In this document: positions 1-8,211 of the stretch, in pieces | How the letters are laid out: the number at the start of each line of letters is the position of its first letter | How positions within the stretch are numbered: position 1 is the stretch's first letter | From: Streptomyces sp. P9-A2 | GTDB lineage: Bacteria; Actinomycetota; Actinomycetes; Streptomycetales; Streptomycetaceae | Reading direction: 5' to 3' | DNA: 64,000 bases | NCBI RefSeq assembly: GCF_036634175.1 | Contig: NZ_JAZIFX010000001.1 | Location: 4,030,001-4,094,000 of the forward strand | Notes under the pieces: model-generated | Seen by the model: the letters and a program-made list of their open reading frames with translations, nothing else | What the model was told of the DNA's origin: nothing | Database searches by the model: none | Position numbers and translations under genes: made by a program

Positions 1-1
1 C

Positions 2-843
<842 letters not shown>

Positions 844-847
<4 letters not shown>

Positions 848-1131
848 CCGACACCGACTGGCCCCTGTGGGAGGTCTTCGTACGCTCGCGCCGGGGGCTG
901 TCCCACACCCACGCCGGCAGCCTGCACGCCCCGGACGCGGAGCTGGCCCTGCGCAATGCCCGCGATCTGTACACCCGTCGCGGCGAGGGCGTCTCGATCT
1001 GGGTCGTGCCGTCGTCCACGATCACCGCGTCCTCGCCCGACGAGAAGGACCCGTTCTTCGAACCGGCCGCCGACAAGCCCTACCGGCACCCGACGTTCTA
1101 CGAGATCCCCGAGGGGGTGCGGCACCTGTGA
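844..1131 (+). CDS. paaB: 1,2-phenylacetyl-CoA epoxidase subunit B
   Basis: Small structural subunit of 95 residues that bridges PaaA/PaaC heterodimers in the epoxidase complex. The protein has the family hallmarks: an opening [21 protein letters not shown], an ARDLYTRR segment and a C-terminal region ending near the conserved [10 protein letters not shown]. The length is that of the family (about 95 residues). The ATG overlaps the paaA stop by four bases and its own TGA overlaps the GTG of paaC in the same way, so all three are probably made stoichiometrically from one mRNA. Confidence 0.95.
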
Positions 1132-1862
1132 CGACGACACCCGCCCGGGACACCGTCCTCACGGCGGCCGCGCTCGCCCTCGGCGACGACGCCCTGGTGC
1201 TCTCCCACCGCCTGGGCGAATGGGCCGGCCACGCCCCCGTGCTGGAGGAGGAGGTCGCCCTCGCCAACATCGCGCTGGACCTGCTGGGCCAGGCCCGCGT
1301 ACTGCTGTCGCTGGCGGGCGACGAGGACGAGCTGGCGTTCCTCCGGGAGGAACGCGCCTTCCGCAACCTCCAGCTGGTCGAGCAGCCGAACGGCGACTTC
1401 GCCCACACCATCGCCCGCCAGTTGTACTTCTCCACCTATCAGCACCTCCTGCACGCCGAACTCGCCGCCGGGGACGGCCCGCTGGCACCGCTGGCCGGCA
1501 AGGCCGTCAAGGAGGTCACCTACCACCGCGACCACGCCGAGCAATGGACCCTGCGGCTCGGCGACGGCACCGCCACCGGCCACACCCGGATGCAGCGGGC
1601 GGTGGACGCGCTGTGGCGGTACACCGGCGAGATGTTCCAGCCGGTCGAGGGCCTCGGCGTCGACTGGTCGGCCCTGGAGACGGCCTGGCTGGAGCAGATC
1701 ACGCAGGTGCTGCACAGGGCCACGCTCACCGTGCCCGACGGCCCGCGCACGGGTGCGTGGACGGCCGGCGCCGGACGCCAGGGGCTGCACACCGAGTCCT
1801 TCGGCCACATGCTCGCCGAGATGCAGCACCTGCACCGCAGCCACCCGGGGGCGACATGGTGA
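1128..1862 (+). CDS. paaC: 1,2-phenylacetyl-CoA epoxidase subunit C
   Basis: Ferritin-like partner of PaaA, 244 residues, needed for substrate binding and complex stability but lacking a full diiron site. Recognisable blocks are LGDDALVLSHRLGEWAGHAP, EEEVALANIALDLLGQAR and KEVTYHRDHAEQW. The start is taken as the GTG that overlaps the paaB stop; no better start with a ribosome site precedes it. It overlaps paaD by a few bases. Membership of the paa operon and the conserved order A-B-C-D-E make the assignment firm. Confidence 0.94.
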   Translation: MTTTPARDTVLTAAALALGDDALVLSHRLGEWAGHAPVLEEEVALANIALDLLGQARVLLSLAGDEDELAFLREERAFRNLQLVEQPNGDFAHTIARQLYFSTYQHLLHAELAAGDGPLAPLAGKAVKEVTYHRDHAEQWTLRLGDGTATGHTRMQRAVDALWRYTGEMFQPVEGLGVDWSALETAWLEQITQVLHRATLTVPDGPRTGAWTAGAGRQGLHTESFGHMLAEMQHLHRSHPGATW

Positions 1863-2461
1863 CCCCGGCGGCCACCACCCCGCTGGAGGCGGAACTGCTC
1901 GAACTGGCCGGTTCGGTTCCCGACCCCGAACTGCCCGTGCTGACCCTGCGCGAGCTGGGCGTGGTGCGCGCGGTGCACGCGCACGGGGCGGACACCGTCG
2001 AGGTCGAGCTGACCCCCACGTACACGGGGTGCCCGGCCGTCGAGGCGATGTCCGCGGACATCGAGCGAGTGCTGCGCGAGCACGGGGTGCGCGAGGTCAC
2101 CGTCCGCAGGGTGCTCGCGCCCGCCTGGTCGACCGACGACATCACCGACGAAGGGCGGCGCAAGCTGCGGGAGTTCGGTATAGCCCCGCCACGCGTACGG
2201 CCGGCGTCCGGTGCGGTCGCGGTGGATCTCGGACCGACCCGCACCCGCGGCCGCGGCCTCCGGGCGAACGGGGTGGACGGGGTGGACGGGGTGGACGGGG
2301 CGCACGAACCCACGTGCGAATCCACACCGGAACCCGTGCGGTGCCCGCGCTGCGGCTCCGCCGACACCGAACTGCTCAGCCGTTTCTCGTCCACCGCCTG
2401 CAAGGCGCTGCGCCGCTGCCTGGACTGCCGTGAACCGTTCGACCACTTCAAGGAGTTGTGA
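1856..2461 (+). CDS. paaD: 1,2-phenylacetyl-CoA epoxidase assembly protein D
   Basis: Accessory protein of 201 residues, probably for iron-sulfur or metal-centre maturation of the epoxidase. An N-terminal DUF59/MIP18-type domain carries the TYTGCPAVEAM motif, and a C-terminal zinc ribbon carries CPRCGS and a CLDCREPF pair. The two are joined by a linker containing three tandem 9-bp repeats (2270-2296) that encode repeated GVD units; this linker looks lineage-specific. ATG 1856 and GTG 1859 are both possible starts. The TGA shares its last base with the ATG of paaE. Confidence 0.92.
   Translation: MVTPAATTPLEAELLELAGSVPDPELPVLTLRELGVVRAVHAHGADTVEVELTPTYTGCPAVEAMSADIERVLREHGVREVTVRRVLAPAWSTDDITDEGRRKLREFGIAPPRVRPASGAVAVDLGPTRTRGRGLRANGVDGVDGVDGAHEPTCESTPEPVRCPRCGSADTELLSRFSSTACKALRRCLDCREPFDHFKEL
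2270..2296 (+). repeat. 3 x 9-bp tandem repeat in the paaD linker
   Basis: Three perfect copies of GGGGTGGAC keep the frame and encode GVD repeats between the two PaaD domains. A slippage-type length polymorphism between strains would be expected here. Confidence 0.9.
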
Positions 2462-3519
2462 TGGCGCGCTTCCACCGGCTCCGGGTGGCCGCCGTCGACC
2501 GGCTCACCGACAACTCCGTCGCCCTCACCCTCACCGTCCCGCCGGACCTGCGCGAGGAGTACCGCTACGTCCCCGGCCAGCACCTGGCCCTGCGGCGCAG
2601 GGCCGACGGCCAGGACATCCGGCGCACCTACTCGATCTGCTCCCCGGCCCCCGACGGCACGGGGCCCGGCACGCTGCGGGTGGGGGTACGGCTGGTCGAG
2701 GACGGCGCCTTCTCGACGTACGCCCTGAAGGAGATCGGCGTCGGGGACGAACTGGAGGTGATGACCCCCGCGGGCCGGTTCACCCTCCCGCCCACGCCCG
2801 GCCGGTACGCGGCGATCGTCGGCGGGAGCGGCATCACCCCGGTGCTCTCCATCGCCTCGACCCTTCTGGAGCGAGAGCCGGGGGCCCGGTTCTGCCTGAT
2901 CCGCAGTGACCGGACAGCCGCCTCGACGATGTTCCTGGAGGAGGTCGCCGACCTTAAGGACCGCTACCCCGACCGGTTCCAGTTGGTGCCGGTGCTCTCG
3001 CGGGAGGAGCAGCAGGCGGGGCTGCCGTCCGGACGCCTCGACGAGGAGCGGCTCACCGCCCTGCTGCCGGCACTGCTGCCCGTAGGGCAGGTGGACGGCT
3101 GGTTCCTGTGCGGCCCGTACGGGCTGGTCGAGGGGGCCGAACGGGCCCTGCGCGGTCTGGGCGTGACGCGCTCCCGCATCCACCAGGAGATCTTCCACGT
3201 GGACACCGGCGCACCGACCGCCCCCACGACCCCGGCTCCCGCCCACAGCATCGTCACCGCCCTGCTCGACGGACGCGGCGGTACCTGGCCCGTCCAGGAC
3301 GGCGAGTCCCTGCTGGAGACGGTGCTGCGCAACCGCCCCGACGCCCCCTACGCCTGCAAGGGCGGGGTGTGCGGAACATGCCGCGCCTTCCTCGTCTCGG
3401 GTGAGGTGCGGATGGACCGCAACTTCGCGCTGGAGCCGGAGGAGACCGACGCGGGCTACGTGCTGGCCTGCCAGTCGCGTCCGGTGACGGAGAGGGTGGA
3501 GCTGGACTTCGACCGGTGA
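2461..3519 (+). CDS. paaE: 1,2-phenylacetyl-CoA epoxidase reductase subunit E
   Basis: Electron-transfer subunit of 352 residues that passes electrons from NADPH through FAD and a [2Fe-2S] centre to PaaA. Order of domains: an FAD-binding barrel with RRTYSICSPAP (roughly residues 55-65), a nucleotide-binding fold with the GGSGITPVLS loop, and a C-terminal plant-type ferredoxin with the Cys motif CKGGVCGTC and a later CQS. The start is the ATG five bases after AAGGAG (2450-2455) rather than the GTG one codon upstream. The last ~52 codons are duplicated at 6451-6607. Confidence 0.95.
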   Translation: MARFHRLRVAAVDRLTDNSVALTLTVPPDLREEYRYVPGQHLALRRRADGQDIRRTYSICSPAPDGTGPGTLRVGVRLVEDGAFSTYALKEIGVGDELEVMTPAGRFTLPPTPGRYAAIVGGSGITPVLSIASTLLEREPGARFCLIRSDRTAASTMFLEEVADLKDRYPDRFQLVPVLSREEQQAGLPSGRLDEERLTALLPALLPVGQVDGWFLCGPYGLVEGAERALRGLGVTRSRIHQEIFHVDTGAPTAPTTPAPAHSIVTALLDGRGGTWPVQDGESLLETVLRNRPDAPYACKGGVCGTCRAFLVSGEVRMDRNFALEPEETDAGYVLACQSRPVTERVELDFDR

Positions 3520-3805
3520 GGGCCGCACCGTCACATACGGACGCACCGCACGGCCGGGCAGATTCCGCCGCCACGTACAGCCGCACCGGTCACGTCCCGG
3601 CCGATTCCGCCGTGACCGCCCGCCCTGCCCTGTACTACAGAACATGTCCGGGCCGCCCCGTCATCGGTGACGACGGGGCGGCCCACGGACTCCCCCACCT
3701 GCGTGCCGCCGTCCACGTTCACGGCGTCGACGCCCTGCTGGACCGGATACATCGTGACCTGGGCCGAACGCCCACCGGAACGACAGATCACATGCACCCG
3801 GCCGT
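3363..3805. repeat. Direct repeat copy 1 (paaE 3' end, spacer, rhodanese 3' half)
   Basis: This ~443 bp stretch recurs in the same orientation at 6451-6915. It begins inside the paaE ferredoxin domain, crosses the spacer and ends inside a rhodanese gene read from the minus strand. In the shared paaE part I count about nine differences in roughly 157 bases. The two copies bracket the gene at 3872-5923, the structure expected after a single-crossover integration or a duplication with insertion. Confidence 0.9.
3635..3805 (-). pseudogene. Truncated rhodanese remnant
   Basis: The minus strand encodes HVICRSGGRSAQVTMY followed by a segment matching the C-terminal half of the intact rhodanese at 6746-7093, including the active-site loop CRSGGRS. 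The N-terminal half is missing: homology stops abruptly at 3805. Near the 3' end one extra base relative to the intact gene shifts the frame, so the normal stop is lost. It is a by-product of the duplication around 3363-6915, not a working gene. Confidence 0.85.
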
Positions 3806-3871
3806 GCTCGCCCCACCTGCCACAGGGGACCGGCCGCCGGTCGTCCTGTCCGTCGCTCAGCTCAGGTCAGG

Positions 3872-5923
3872 TCAGGTCAGGTCGACGCGGTTCGCGTCGA
3901 GGGCCGGTGTCAACAGCGTGTCGCTCGGCGCATGCTCCTGCTGGTGGAGAAGGGCCGTGTCGGCGAGGGCGTTGACCGCGGTGTTGAACCGCTCCATCGA
4001 GGTGGGCCGGTCGGGGCCGAGGACGTACTCCTTGAGCGTGTGCCGGTCGAGTGCCATCGGGTCATGGCGCGGCTCTCGCACCGACCGCAGGATCTCCGGC
4101 AGTCGGGTGCAGGCACGGTCGAGGAGATAGGCGCCGCCCGCAGTGGTGTAGGCGGCCCGGAATTCCTCGTCGGGCAGGTCGTGAGCATTGGTCAGGACGT
4201 ACGGCTTGAGGCTCGCGACGAAGTCGGCGACGACGGATGAGACGTCGCTGATGAGCATGTCCGCCTGGTTGAAGCACTCGTACAGGGTGGGCAGTTGACC
4301 GGTGATCACCTGGTGGCGGAGGGGGCCGGTGCGGCTCCAGAAGAGGTGGTGCCATTCGGCTTCCAGCGCGTGCCACTCGTCGGAGCCGGTGTCGTCCGGC
4401 ATCCGTGCGTCGCGCGTCTGCTGGGCGTCGTCGCCGGTGCGGTTACGGCCGGCGAGTTCGTTGAGCCGTTCCTTGATCTCCTGCATCCGCGGCTCCGTCC
4501 CGGTGGCGAGCTCGGGCAGGGTGTCGGCGGACTGACGCCGGCGGTTGTCGGCGTCGAGCATCTCCCGGATGGCCCGATCGGCGGCCGCGGCTTCGACGGA
4601 GCGCTTGCCGGTCAGCGGGTGCGGTTTGTACAGGACCCGTACGCCCTCGTCGAGCAGGGCACTGATCAGGCCCGTGCCCATGGGGATCAGGGAGGTGTGG
4701 CAGTCGTCGTCGCTCCAGCCCTCCCAGGTCGGCGCGTACAGCACGGTAGGCAGCGGGCCGGGTATGTGCTCGGCGTGCGGCCGGATCGAGGACAGTTGGG
4801 GACGGCCGACCTCCACGATCGCGGCGTCGTCGATGGCGTGCCGGATCCGCTGGTAGCGGTCGCGGCCCGCGCGTCCGGCCACCCATATCTCGTCGTACAC
4901 CTTGCTGACCCGGTTGCTGCTGGCGAGCTTGTCGCTGTCGCCATGGCCGATGAAGACGTGCTTGGCCTCGGCGACGCGCAGCATGTGGACGTTCTTGCCC
5001 GCGTTGCCCGGATACAGCACCACCTTCAGGTCAGGCAGGTCCAGTTGGGCCAGGTCGTCGGCCCTGGGCACGCATACGACCGGGAGGCGGGTGCGGCTGA
5101 GGTAGGCGAAGGAGGCGCGTTCCCGCAGGATGATCAGCGGGCGGCGGTCGAGGTTCTCCAGAGTCTCGATCCACATGTTGACCTGGTACATGAAGTCACG
5201 GGAGACCGCGGCGAAGCTGAAGTACAGGGCCACCTCCGGCCGGTAGTCGGCCAGCTGCCGGTTGAGTGCGGCGATGATCTCCTCCCGTTCCGGCATCCGG
5301 CGGGCCGTTCGCACCTGCGCGGCCAGTGCCAGCAGCATGAGAGCGGGCAGGACAAGGCTCACCGCGTATCCGGCCTTGGTGAGGAACCAGCCGGAGGTCG
5401 CCAGACCGACGAGCAGCCCCGCGTGCATCGGCAGGTCGAGGTGGAGCAGCCGGCGCAGGTAGCGGCGGAACAGCAGGGGCGGCGGAGCCTTGGGGATGCC
5501 TGCGTCACTCATGTCCATGTTGCGTACGGCGACCGGAAGCCTCCGCTTCCGGTGGATGACGCGGTGCAGCGCGGTGTAGAGCACGAGTATCCCGAACTGG
5601 CCGCCCAGGACGAGCAGTCCGGCGACCAGCACGGGCTCGGGCGCGTCCAGGCGCACCGCCAGCACGAGAAGCAGCGCGTCACGGACCAGGAATCGCATGA
5701 TCCGGTCGAACCTGAAACCTGCCAGCCGGCGGATGAAGGCGGGCTCGACACGGTGCAGCCACGCGTCCGTGACATAGCTGACGGCCGATGCGGCGATGAA
5801 CCCCCACAGATGGGGAAGCAGGGCGAACAGCGGTAGCGCCGCATAGCTCGCCCCGAGCAGGAGCGACAGCGCGAATCCGCCCCTGGTGTGTATGCGCAGC
5901 GCGGCACGCAGCGGTCGGAGCAT
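3872..5923 (-). CDS. CDP-glycerol glycerophosphotransferase family membrane protein
   Basis: Predicted to polymerise or prime glycerol-phosphate (teichoic-acid-like) wall polymers from CDP-glycerol at the inner membrane face. From the chosen ATG (683 residues) the first ~200 residues hold several hydrophobic segments (for example LSLLLGASYAALPLFALL and LPALMLLALAAQ). The C-terminal two thirds carry TagB/TagF-type motifs: a YPGNAGKN-like patch, VFIGHGDSDK, TVLYAPTWEGW, a KPHPLTGK block and NQADMLISDVSSV. The frame stays open further upstream, but the added residues look like non-coding translation. The stop sits in a (GGTCA)n run at 3864-3884. The gene lies between the two direct repeats, so it is probably an insertion into a paaE-rhodanese locus. 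The exact acceptor is unknown. Confidence 0.8.
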   Translation of the reverse strand: MLRPLRAALRIHTRGGFALSLLLGASYAALPLFALLPHLWGFIAASAVSYVTDAWLHRVEPAFIRRLAGFRFDRIMRFLVRDALLLVLAVRLDAPEPVLVAGLLVLGGQFGILVLYTALHRVIHRKRRLPVAVRNMDMSDAGIPKAPPPLLFRRYLRRLLHLDLPMHAGLLVGLATSGWFLTKAGYAVSLVLPALMLLALAAQVRTARRMPEREEIIAALNRQLADYRPEVALYFSFAAVSRDFMYQVNMWIETLENLDRRPLIILRERASFAYLSRTRLPVVCVPRADDLAQLDLPDLKVVLYPGNAGKNVHMLRVAEAKHVFIGHGDSDKLASSNRVSKVYDEIWVAGRAGRDRYQRIRHAIDDAAIVEVGRPQLSSIRPHAEHIPGPLPTVLYAPTWEGWSDDDCHTSLIPMGTGLISALLDEGVRVLYKPHPLTGKRSVEAAAADRAIREMLDADNRRRQSADTLPELATGTEPRMQEIKERLNELAGRNRTGDDAQQTRDARMPDDTGSDEWHALEAEWHHLFWSRTGPLRHQVITGQLPTLYECFNQADMLISDVSSVVADFVASLKPYVLTNAHDLPDEEFRAAYTTAGGAYLLDRACTRLPEILRSVREPRHDPMALDRHTLKEYVLGPDRPTSMERFNTAVNALADTALLHQQEHAPSDTLLTPALDANRVDLT

Positions 5924-6332
5924 GGTTGCTCGATGTCCCTTCCAGGAATCGGCCGGGAAGCCTGCCGAGGAATGAGTAATACGTGTGTTCGACACGTACA
6001 TGGGGTGAATGGTTGTGTAACAAGAGACAACTTTCTCAACGCGCGAATCGGACGGACCCGGCGCCCCCGCTTCAGGGCCTACGGGACGATCGGCCGTCCG
6101 TCCGGCGTACGCCGCCATGTCCGTCGCACGCGGTCGGAGTGGGCGACGCGCAGGTCCGCGGTGCGGGAGCCGGGGGACGCGGCGCTCACGTCCGCTGAAC
6201 TGCCGTGATGGCCGCGCCACCATGACCGCGCCACCATGGCCGGGCCCCGGACGGAGAGGACACGAGGCGCGAGCACCCGGAATCGCAGGGGACACCTGAG
6301 GATGGCCGCGTCACCACGAACCGTGGGCGAAC

Positions 6333-6384
6333 GAAGCAGGAGCCTGCCCGTGAGCTATCTCACGGACGGGCCCCTGCGTGCTTC
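6333..6384. terminator. Imperfect long inverted repeat
   Basis: A perfect inner stem CCGTGAG/CTCACGG around a CTAT loop is extended outward with interruptions to GAAGCA/TGCTTC. It lies between the start of the glycerophosphotransferase gene and the paaE fragment. No T-run follows. It may be a relic terminator carried with the insertion, or a junction structure. Confidence 0.45.
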
Positions 6385-6450
6385 AACCGGGCCGTGCATC
6401 GCCGCACAGCCCGCAGCAACCGGGAAACGGGCCACTGCCGTGCCCAAGTC

Positions 6451-6607
6451 CGGGGTGTGCGGAACGTGCCGCCCCTTCCTCGTCTCGGGTGAGGTACGGA
6501 TGGACCGCGACTTCGCGCTGGAGTCGGAGGAGACCGACGCGGGCTACGTGCCGGCCTGCCCGTCGCATCCGGCGACGGAGAGGGTGGAGCTGGACTTCGA
6601 CCGGTGA
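6451..6607 (+). pseudogene. paaE 3'-terminal fragment
   Basis: This encodes SGVCGTC through ERVELDFDR, the end of the PaaE ferredoxin domain, with the same stop codon context as the intact gene at 3519. Everything before the Cys cluster is absent; upstream sequence is unrelated. Substitutions such as Arg-Ala to Arg-Pro after the Cys motif and Gln to Pro next to the last Cys suggest relaxed selection. It forms the left part of repeat copy 2. Confidence 0.85.
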
Positions 6608-6642
6608 CGGCCGCACCGCCACGTACGGACGCACCGCCGCCA

Positions 6643-6724
6643 TGTACGGACGCACCGGTCACGTCCCGGCCGATTCCGCCGTCGTGTACGGACGCACCGG
6701 TCACGTCCCGGCCGATTCCGCCGT
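6643..6724. repeat. 2 x 42-bp tandem repeat in the spacer
   Basis: Two near-identical units starting at 6643 and 6685 contain TACGGACGCACCGGTCACG and CCGATTCCGCCGT. Copy 1 of the large repeat has only one comparable unit, so this duplication arose after or independently of the larger event. Confidence 0.85.
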
Positions 6725-6745
6725 GACCGCCCGCCCTGCCCAGTG

Positions 6746-7093
6746 CTACAGAACGTGCCCGGGCTTCCCGTCATCGGTGACGACGGGGCGGCCCGCGGAC
6801 TCCCACACCTGCATGCCGCCGTCCACGTTCACGGCGTCGATGCCCTGCTGGACCAGATACATCGTGACCTGGGCCGAACGCCCACCGGAACGGCAGATCA
6901 CATGCACCCGGCCGTCCTGCGGAGCCGCCTCGGCCAGTTCGCCGTAGCGGGCGACGAACTCACTGACCGGGATGTGCAGCGCCCCTTCGGCATGACCGGA
7001 CGTCCACTCGTCGCTTTCGCGGACGTCCAGCAGGAAGTCGCTGTCCTTGAGGTCCGAGACCTCGACCGTGGGCACCCCAGTCGCAAAACTCAT
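6746..7093 (-). CDS. Rhodanese-like (single-domain sulfurtransferase) protein
   Basis: A 115-residue protein of one rhodanese domain, likely a thiosulfate or persulfide sulfurtransferase. Visible motifs are the N-terminal LLDVRESDEW block, the HIPVSEF segment and the active-site loop CRSGGRS with the catalytic cysteine. The ATG at 7093 is chosen because the domain begins right after it; the upstream extension has no rhodanese character. A 3' remnant of the same gene lies at 3635-3805. The substrate cannot be told from sequence. Confidence 0.88.
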   Translation of the reverse strand: MSFATGVPTVEVSDLKDSDFLLDVRESDEWTSGHAEGALHIPVSEFVARYGELAEAAPQDGRVHVICRSGGRSAQVTMYLVQQGIDAVNVDGGMQVWESAGRPVVTDDGKPGHVL

Positions 7094-7148
7094 GCCCCCG
7101 ACGCTACCGGAAGCCCCGGCCCGGGACTCGCGCCCACCGGACCGGACC

Positions 7149-8003
7149 TCAGCTCTCCAGAGCCTCCAGGGCCGCCAGCTCCGCCTCGCGCTCGGCCACC
7201 TCGGCGCGCAGCTGTTCGGCGATCTCCTCCAGGAGACGGTCCGGGTCGTCCGGGGCCAGCCGGAGCATCGAGCCGATGGCGCCCTCCTCGAGCTCCTTCG
7301 CGACCAGCGTGAGCAGTTCCTTGCGCTGGGCAAGCCATTCGAGCCGGGCGTAGAGTTCCTCGCCGGCGCTCGGGGCCTGCTCCTTCAGTTTCGGGCCCGC
7401 CGCCCATTCGGCGGTGAGCTCCCGCAGCTCGGCCTCGCTGCCACGGGCGTAGGCGGCGTTGACGCGGGTGATGAACTCCTCGCGACGGTGACGTTCCGCC
7501 TCCTCCTGTGCCAGGTCCGGGTGGGCCTGGCGGGCGAGGTCGCGGTAGAGCTTGCGGGCCTCCTCGCTGGGCCGCACCCGCTCCGGGGGCCGGACGGGCT
7601 GGCCGGTGAGCATGGCCGCGGCCTCCGGGAAGAGACCGTTGCCGTCCATCCAGCCGCTCAGCAGTTCCTCCACGCCGGGAATCGGCTGCAGCCGGGAGCG
7701 CGCGTCGTCGGCCAGCCGACGGTCCTCGGGATCACCGCTGCGGGCGGCCCTGGCCTCCAGGATGCGGGCGTCCAGCTCCTCGATGCGGGCGTACACGGGA
7801 CCGAGCCGCTGCTCGTGCAGCCGGGAGAAATTCTCGACCTCGATGCGGAAGGTGTCCACCGCGATCTCGAACTCGATCAGCGCCTGCTCCGCGGCCCGCA
7901 CGGCCCGCTCCAGCCGTGCCTCGGGCCGCTGCGCATCACCGCCGGCCGCCGCCTGCTCCGCACCGGCGCCGCCACTGCCCTGCTCACCCTGCGAGGTCGT
8001 CAC
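7149..8003 (-). CDS. J-domain-like conserved hypothetical protein
   Basis: A 284-residue soluble protein without signal or membrane segments. The N-terminal half (about residues 30-95) is charged and helical with coiled-coil character. Around residues 145-190 the sequence KLYRDLARQAHPDLAQEEA followed by an FITRVNAAYARG helix resembles helices II and III of a J-domain, including the HPD tripeptide that stimulates DnaK. The C-terminus is again Glu/Leu-rich. The GTG at 8003 is preferred: a TACGCT box lies just upstream and no ribosome site is evident, consistent with a leaderless mRNA. A co-chaperone role is inference. Confidence 0.7.
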   Translation of the reverse strand: MTTSQGEQGSGGAGAEQAAAGGDAQRPEARLERAVRAAEQALIEFEIAVDTFRIEVENFSRLHEQRLGPVYARIEELDARILEARAARSGDPEDRRLADDARSRLQPIPGVEELLSGWMDGNGLFPEAAAMLTGQPVRPPERVRPSEEARKLYRDLARQAHPDLAQEEAERHRREEFITRVNAAYARGSEAELRELTAEWAAGPKLKEQAPSAGEELYARLEWLAQRKELLTLVAKELEEGAIGSMLRLAPDDPDRLLEEIAEQLRAEVAEREAELAALEALES

Positions 8004-8211
8004 CCGAACAGCGTAGGCCACCACCGCCACCACCGATTCCCATCATCCCTGCCCCTGCCGCCACCCACCCGGCCCCGGCAGCCGACCGACCTCCCGCCCG
8101 GCCGACCGGAGACCGGGGAGGGTCATGGGCCGGCCGGGGTCATGGCCCCACCGGCTCCGCCCGCACCCTCACCCGGCCAGTGGAGAGCCTCCGGAAGGAG
8201 TGAAGCGGTGC

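Larger units (their letters stand above)
6451..6915. repeat. Direct repeat copy 2
   Basis: Second copy of the 3363-3805 segment, longer mainly because of an internal 42-bp tandem duplication at 6643-6724. It starts within paaE sequence and runs into the intact rhodanese gene. Copy 1 keeps the intact paaE and copy 2 the intact rhodanese, so the ancestral junction can be reconstructed from the two outer halves. Confidence 0.9.
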
